Source of the DNA: Abiotrophia sp. HMSC24B09
GTDB taxonomy: Bacteria > Bacillota > Bacilli > Lactobacillales > Aerococcaceae
Assembly (NCBI RefSeq): GCF_001815865.1
Contig: NZ_KV822202.1
Location: 1-9,563, forward strand
Reading direction: 5' to 3'
DNA: 9,563 nt
The notes under the pieces are model-generated. The model was not told the DNA's origin. It worked only from the letters and a program-made list of their open reading frames with translations, and searched no databases. The translations under genes were made by a program, and so were the position numbers. Below are positions 6,494 to 9,563 of the stretch, piece after piece. Every line of letters begins with the position of its first letter. Within the stretch, counting starts at the first letter, position 1.

Positions 6494-6556
6494 CTTGCTC
6501 AATTTTCAAAAAAACGTCCATATACATAAAAAGCTACTTGATAAAATGCTCTCTGG
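6471..6556. repeat. Downstream cassette module, copy B (86 bp)
   Basis: Second copy of 5767-5851. It includes the 3' arm of the terminator, then the gene Y tail on the minus strand. Similarity ends after GCTCTCTGG at 6556, where GC-rich sequence begins. This marks the right edge of the AT-rich island. Confidence 0.92.
6499..6556 (-). pseudogene. 3' remnant of gene Y, copy B
   Basis: The minus strand encodes YQVAFYVYGRFFEN and then TGA (6501-6499), the same 14 residues as copy A. The reading frame stays open to the right into GC-rich sequence. That extension has a different base composition and is not believed to be part of Y. Confidence 0.45.
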
Positions 6557-6667
6557 CTGGTGGCTCCATCGCTTGAGTGTAGGCCTTATTGGTGCTCGCG
6601 CTTTGTGAGGGTATCGTCTGTGCTTGTCCGCGCCATGGGCCCCTAAGACCGACAAGTCCGCTAGCTA
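6557..6667. other. GC-rich spacer between island and nrdG
   Basis: 111 bases of native-looking composition downstream of nrdG. No gene with an RBS was found. Short open frames on the minus strand are unsupported. Confidence 0.4.
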
Positions 6668-6675
6668 CTAGCGGA
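6657..6675 (-). terminator. Hairpin at the end of nrdG (weak terminator candidate)
   Basis: TCCGCTAG (6657-6664) pairs with CTAGCGGA (6668-6675) across a 3-nt loop and overlaps the nrdG stop codon. No T-run follows on the minus strand, so it may only stabilise the 3' end of the mRNA. Confidence 0.3.
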
Positions 6676-7201
6676 TTAACTTATCCCAGATGACGACCTG
6701 ACCGGTCGCCAGGGACCTAGGGACGTCAATGATGCGCTGGTTGCGGCTACCCCGGAATTGCAGGGTTAGGTCTAACTGTTCTTGGATGAAGCGACCGTCG
6801 ACTAGAATATCGACATAGGACAGGAGTTCCAACTTGTCCGGCGTCTCCTGCATGAGTTCCTCCCAGTCATAGCCTGTCCAGGACCAGATATCCTTGCTGC
6901 GGCCATAGCGTCGTCTGACTTCCTGGCAGAGGTCAATCAGGACCGCCGTATGGAGAAAGGGCTCGCCACCCAGTAGGGTCAGGCCTTGGCAGTAGCTGGC
7001 GCCTAGGTCGGACAGGATTCTTTCCTTGAGTTCCTCCGTGTAGGGAGTGCCGTAGTTGAAGTTCTGGGCCACCTTGTTGTAGCAACCCGGGCAGGCGAAG
7101 TGGCAGCCGCTGACATAGAGGCTACAACGAACGCCTTCGCCGTCCACGAAGTTATAGGGCTTGTAGTCGGCCACCTTGGTAGTCGTCTCAGGAATGGCCA
7201 T
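6668..7201 (-). CDS. nrdG: Anaerobic ribonucleoside-triphosphate reductase activating protein
   Basis: Radical-SAM enzyme of 177 aa. It uses a 4Fe-4S cluster to cleave S-adenosylmethionine and place the glycyl radical on NrdD. The cluster motif CHFACPGC (CX3CX2C) is Cys33, Cys37 and Cys40, preceded by VDGEGVRCSLYVSG (19-32). The SAM-binding GGEP is at 79-82 within LTLLGGEPF. The SWTGYDWEEL stretch and the VDGRF motif near residues 135-139 are also typical of NrdG. Length is normal and the gene looks intact. It starts 2 nt after the nrdD stop codon. Its RBS AAGGAGG (7215-7209) lies inside the last codons of nrdD, so the two are cotranscribed and probably translationally coupled. If nrdD is truly frameshifted, this gene would lack its partner. 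Confidence 0.96.
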   Translation of the reverse strand: MAIPETTTKVADYKPYNFVDGEGVRCSLYVSGCHFACPGCYNKVAQNFNYGTPYTEELKERILSDLGASYCQGLTLLGGEPFLHTAVLIDLCQEVRRRYGRSKDIWSWTGYDWEELMQETPDKLELLSYVDILVDGRFIQEQLDLTLQFRGSRNQRIIDVPRSLATGQVVIWDKLIR

Positions 7202-7203
7202 GG

Positions 7204-9115
7204 CTAGACCTCCTTGTCGTCAGCTGGGTCCGGGCCTTTGTCGGAGGACTTAATGCGGATGGTCAGGTGTTTCTGCCGGGCCACAATTTCCTTGTGACGC
7301 CCAGCCACCATAGGTCTAGCCTGAGGGTTGCCCAGGTAACCACAGGTCCGCTTGACCACGTCGCAGGTCTCGGGATTGCGGTTCTTGCAATAAGGACACT
7401 CGAAGCCCCGTTCGGTTGGGTTAAAGTCCCCTTCGTAGCCACACTCAAAACATTTATCAATCGGTGTATTAGTGCCCAGATAGCCGACCCGGTCATAGGC
7501 AAAGTCCCAGACGGCTTCCAGAGCCTTAGGATTCTGAACCATATTAGGGTACTCGCAGTAGTGGATGAAGCCGCCTGAAGAATAAGGTGGATAGGCCGCT
7601 TCAAAATCAATTTTCTCAAAAGGTGTCGGCTTCTTGCGCACATCGTAGTGGAAGCTATTCATATAGTAGCCCTTGTCGGTAATGTCAGGCACCGAGCCAA
7701 AGCGCTCTAGATCCAGACGACAGAAGCGATCAGTCAGGCTCTCACTTGGCGTGGCGTAGACGGAGAAGTGGTAGCCGTATTGGTTGCCCCAGTCTTGGGT
7801 GTGCTGATAGAGCTTTTTGACAATGTCGATAGTAAAGGCTTTGGCCTCTTGATCCGTCTCCCAGTCGGGACCGAAGAAGCGAGTGGCCACTTCATAGAGG
7901 CCGATGTAGCCCAGGGAGATGGTGGCCCGTTTGTCGCGGAAGAGGTCGTCGACCTTACCGTCGCGGCTCAACTTGCGACCGAAAGCCCCGTGTTGATAGA
8001 GGATAGGCGCATTGAAAGGTTTGGCCTCCTTGACCCGCTTGATGCGGTAGCAGAGGGCCTGGCGGGCTATCTCTAATTTGGCTTCTAGCTGCTGCCAGAA
8101 CTCATCCAGAGTTTGGCTCTCGAGGGCAATCCGGGGCAGGTTAAGGGTCACCACGCCCAGGTTCATACGGCCAGCGTTGATTTCCTGACCGTGCTCGTCC
8201 CACCAACCTTGCAGGAAGGAGCGACAGCCCATAGGCGCCTTGAAGCTGCCGGTCAGTTCGACTAGCTTGTCATACATGAGGACGTCGGGATACATGCGTT
8301 TGGTGGCGCAACGGACGGCTAGCTCTTTGATGTCGTAGTTGGGGTCTTTGGGAGCCAGGTTGACGCCGCGCTTAAGGGAGAAGACTAGCTTAGGGAAGAT
8401 AGCCGTTCTTTTCTCTTTGCCGATACCGCCCAGACGAACCTTAAGGATGGCGCGCTGAATTTCGCGTTCAATCCAGGAAGTCCCCAGGCCGAAGCCCAAG
8501 GTGGTAAAGGGCGTCTGGCCCTGAGAGGTGTAGAGGGTGTTGATCTCGTACTCCAGACTTTGCATGGCGTCATAGATGTCTTTCTTAGTCCGGGCCGTAG
8601 CAAAGTCATGGTGTTGGGTGGTGTCGGGAATCCAATCTTCCGCCAGCTTGAGATGCTTCTCGTAGTTGAGCTGGGCGTAAGGCGCCAGGACCTCGTCAAT
8701 ACGGTCGGCACTACAACCCCCGTACTGGCTAGACGCCACGTTGGCAATAATCTGCGCCATTTGGGCGGTGGCAGTCTGGATGGATTTAGGGGAATCGACT
8801 TCTGCATTGCCTATTTTGAAACCGAGCTTGAACATGGTCTTGAAATCAATCAGGCAGCAGTTAGTCATAGGCTGGTAGGGATGGTAGTCTAAATCGTGAT
8901 AGTGCAAGTCGCCGTTCAAATGGGCTAGGGCGACTGCTTCCGGCAACATGCCAATGCCGATGGCTTTAGCAACGATGCCTGGCGGTCAAGTCTCGTTGGG
9001 TGTTGTAGACTTGGCTGTCCTTGTTGGCATTCTCGTTAACAATACTTGACTCCTGTTGGTGCAGGCGGTCAACTGCAGCTTGAATATCTTGGGCCGCTCT
9101 AATTTGTGGATTCAT
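7204..9115 (-). CDS. nrdD: Anaerobic ribonucleoside-triphosphate reductase, frameshifted and lacking the ATP-cone
   Basis: Glycyl-radical enzyme that makes dNTPs from NTPs without oxygen. The start at 9115 has RBS GAGGTGA (9127-9121). The first 49 codons, through NENANKDS and NTQRDLTA, run into a stop at 8968-8966. One extra base near 8980 breaks the frame. Removing it restores TAGIVAKAIGIGMLPEA and a 636-aa protein; the downstream frame alone runs 8949-7204 (581 aa) without an RBS. In reconstructed numbering, the radical-transfer cysteines are Cys86 (TNCCLIDF) and Cys297 (APMGCRSF). The C-terminal zinc site is Cys555, Cys558, Cys573 and Cys576, and the glycyl radical is Gly592 in RTCGYLG. 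The protein begins where E. coli NrdD has residues after its N-terminal ATP-cone, so the allosteric on/off domain of about 100 aa is absent. All catalytic parts are present. The frameshift may be a real mutation or a sequencing error. Confidence 0.93.
8966..8981 (-). other. Frameshift site in nrdD
   Basis: On the minus strand the sequence reads GACCGCCAGGCATCGTTGC. Family conservation expects T-A-G-I-V-A, which is obtained if the A opposite position 8980 is deleted. With the A present, the frame ends at TAA (8968-8966). There is no homopolymer run longer than two here and no slippery heptamer. Confidence 0.8.
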
Positions 9116-9171
9116 ACTTATCACCTCAAAGCCTATGCTACCCTAGTCTAGGTGTGAAGTCAATAGACTTT

Positions 9172-9187
9172 ACACTATATATAGTGT
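9172..9187. promoter_or_regulatory. NrdR box 1 (proximal)
   Basis: ACACTATATATAGTGT is a perfect 16-bp palindrome and fits the NrdR repressor consensus acaCWAtATaTWGtgt. It covers the -10 element of the nrdD promoter, so binding would block RNA polymerase. Confidence 0.92.
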
Positions 9188-9206
9188 TTATAAACTTGTT
9201 CCACAA
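9178..9206 (-). promoter_or_regulatory. Predicted nrdDG promoter
   Basis: On the minus strand, TTGTGG (9206-9201) is a good -35 and TATATA (9183-9178) a -10, with a 17-nt spacer. The predicted transcript starts near 9171, giving a 5' leader of about 55 nt before the nrdD ATG at 9115. Both promoter elements overlap the NrdR boxes. Confidence 0.65.
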
Positions 9207-9219
9207 CTATATATAGTGT
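9204..9219. promoter_or_regulatory. NrdR box 2 (distal)
   Basis: CAACTATATATAGTGT matches the NrdR consensus except at the outer left positions. It starts 32 bp from box 1, close to three helical turns. This is the spacing typical of paired NrdR boxes and puts both on one DNA face. Confidence 0.88.
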
Positions 9220-9374
9220 TTCTGTCTGAACCTTGAGGTGTTGGGGTGCTAACTTGGTTGGCGCTTGCTCCATAGCCAAAACAGCTTGGCTAAACTGTGC
9301 CAATGTCCGGTCTAGACAAGGCAACTTTGACAGACAAATCTAGGCCAAAGTTTCGCAAGATATAGTGTGGCGTG
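9220..9374. other. Intergenic spacer with no recognised gene
   Basis: No ORF with a credible RBS was found. A 7-bp inverted repeat TAGCCAA/TTGGCTA (9273-9279, 9286-9292) is the only structure seen and is too weak to name. Confidence 0.5.
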
Positions 9375-9563
9375 AGCCAGTGGTCCACTCTTTTGAGTGG
9401 ACCACTGGCTACCTGGGGAAGTGTCGAAAACGGGTCAAAAGCCCGGAAAAGTTGTGAGCTAGTGGTCCACTCCGTCGAGTGGGCCACTAGCTGCCCGGGG
9501 AAGTGTCGAAACAGGGTCAAGCCAGGGAGAGTTGTGAGCCAGTGGTCCACTCCGTAGAGTCGA
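9375..9563. repeat. Palindromic tandem repeat array, right copy (82/80-nt period, runs off the window)
   Basis: Palindromes start at 9375, 9457 and 9537; the last is cut by the window end. The first is a perfect 16-bp stem with a TTTT loop, arms AGCCAGTGGTCCACTC and GAGTGGACCACTGGCT. The second has loop CGTC and one T-G wobble. Spacers of 46 and 44 nt are purine-rich and related to the spacers of the left array (29-261), in the same orientation. At arm position 4 the base pair changes from C-G to T-A between units, a compensatory change. Confidence 0.9.

Noticed and set aside
6538..6667. Open minus-strand frames downstream of nrdG as a small gene
   Set aside because: They cross the boundary between GC-rich and AT-rich DNA, have no start with an RBS and resemble nothing known to me.
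7204..8949. A separate 581-aa NrdD starting at 8949
   Set aside because: No RBS lies upstream of this ATG, and conserved NrdD sequence continues upstream in another frame to 9115.
9139..9153. CCTAGACTAGG inverted repeat in the nrdD leader as an operator
   Set aside because: It has a one-base centre and no known consensus; the NrdR boxes already account for regulation.

Overview
The window looks like a Firmicutes chromosome, most likely Lactobacillales. The capsule-type LCP protein has the streptococcal Cps2A layout, ribosome binding sites are strong GGAGG types, promoters are of the TGN-TATAAT kind, and the anaerobic ribonucleotide reductase operon carries NrdR boxes. The genus cannot be fixed from sequence alone. 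Abiotrophia or another Aerococcaceae-like coccus is a guess.

Layout, left to right. (1) 1-405: tandem palindromic repeats of 82-nt period, a terminator and a promoter. (2) 406-3112: a two-gene envelope operon, an LCP-family polymer ligase followed by UDP-galactopyranose mutase (glf), closed by a strong terminator. (3) 3110-4705: a secreted serine esterase/peptidase of alpha/beta-hydrolase type with its own promoter. (4) 4706-6556: a strikingly AT-rich foreign island. (5) 6557-9219: the minus-strand nrdD-nrdG operon for anaerobic dNTP synthesis. It has two NrdR boxes over its promoter, but nrdD has a one-base frameshift and no ATP-cone. (6) 9220-9563: an unassigned spacer, then a second array of the same palindromic repeat as at the left end.

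The island is the most unusual part. It holds two cassettes, each built as a 101-bp upstream module, a different cargo gene, and an ~85-bp downstream module. Cargo 1 is a class I SAM-dependent methyltransferase. Cargo 2 is a small protein ending in EILDI, probably of the EXLDI family. The two upstream modules differ at 4 of 101 bases. The upstream module contains the 3' end of a gene X read on the plus strand. The downstream module contains the 3' end of a gene Y read on the minus strand, plus a terminator. The few base differences between copies fall at synonymous positions in X and Y, so both were once coding. A remnant that resembles an IS3-family (IS150-group) end has replaced half of the terminator in the first cassette.

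The native genes serve cell-envelope polymer assembly, an extracellular hydrolase, and anaerobic growth. The island sits between the convergent 3' ends of the esterase and nrdG, where an insertion would do little harm.
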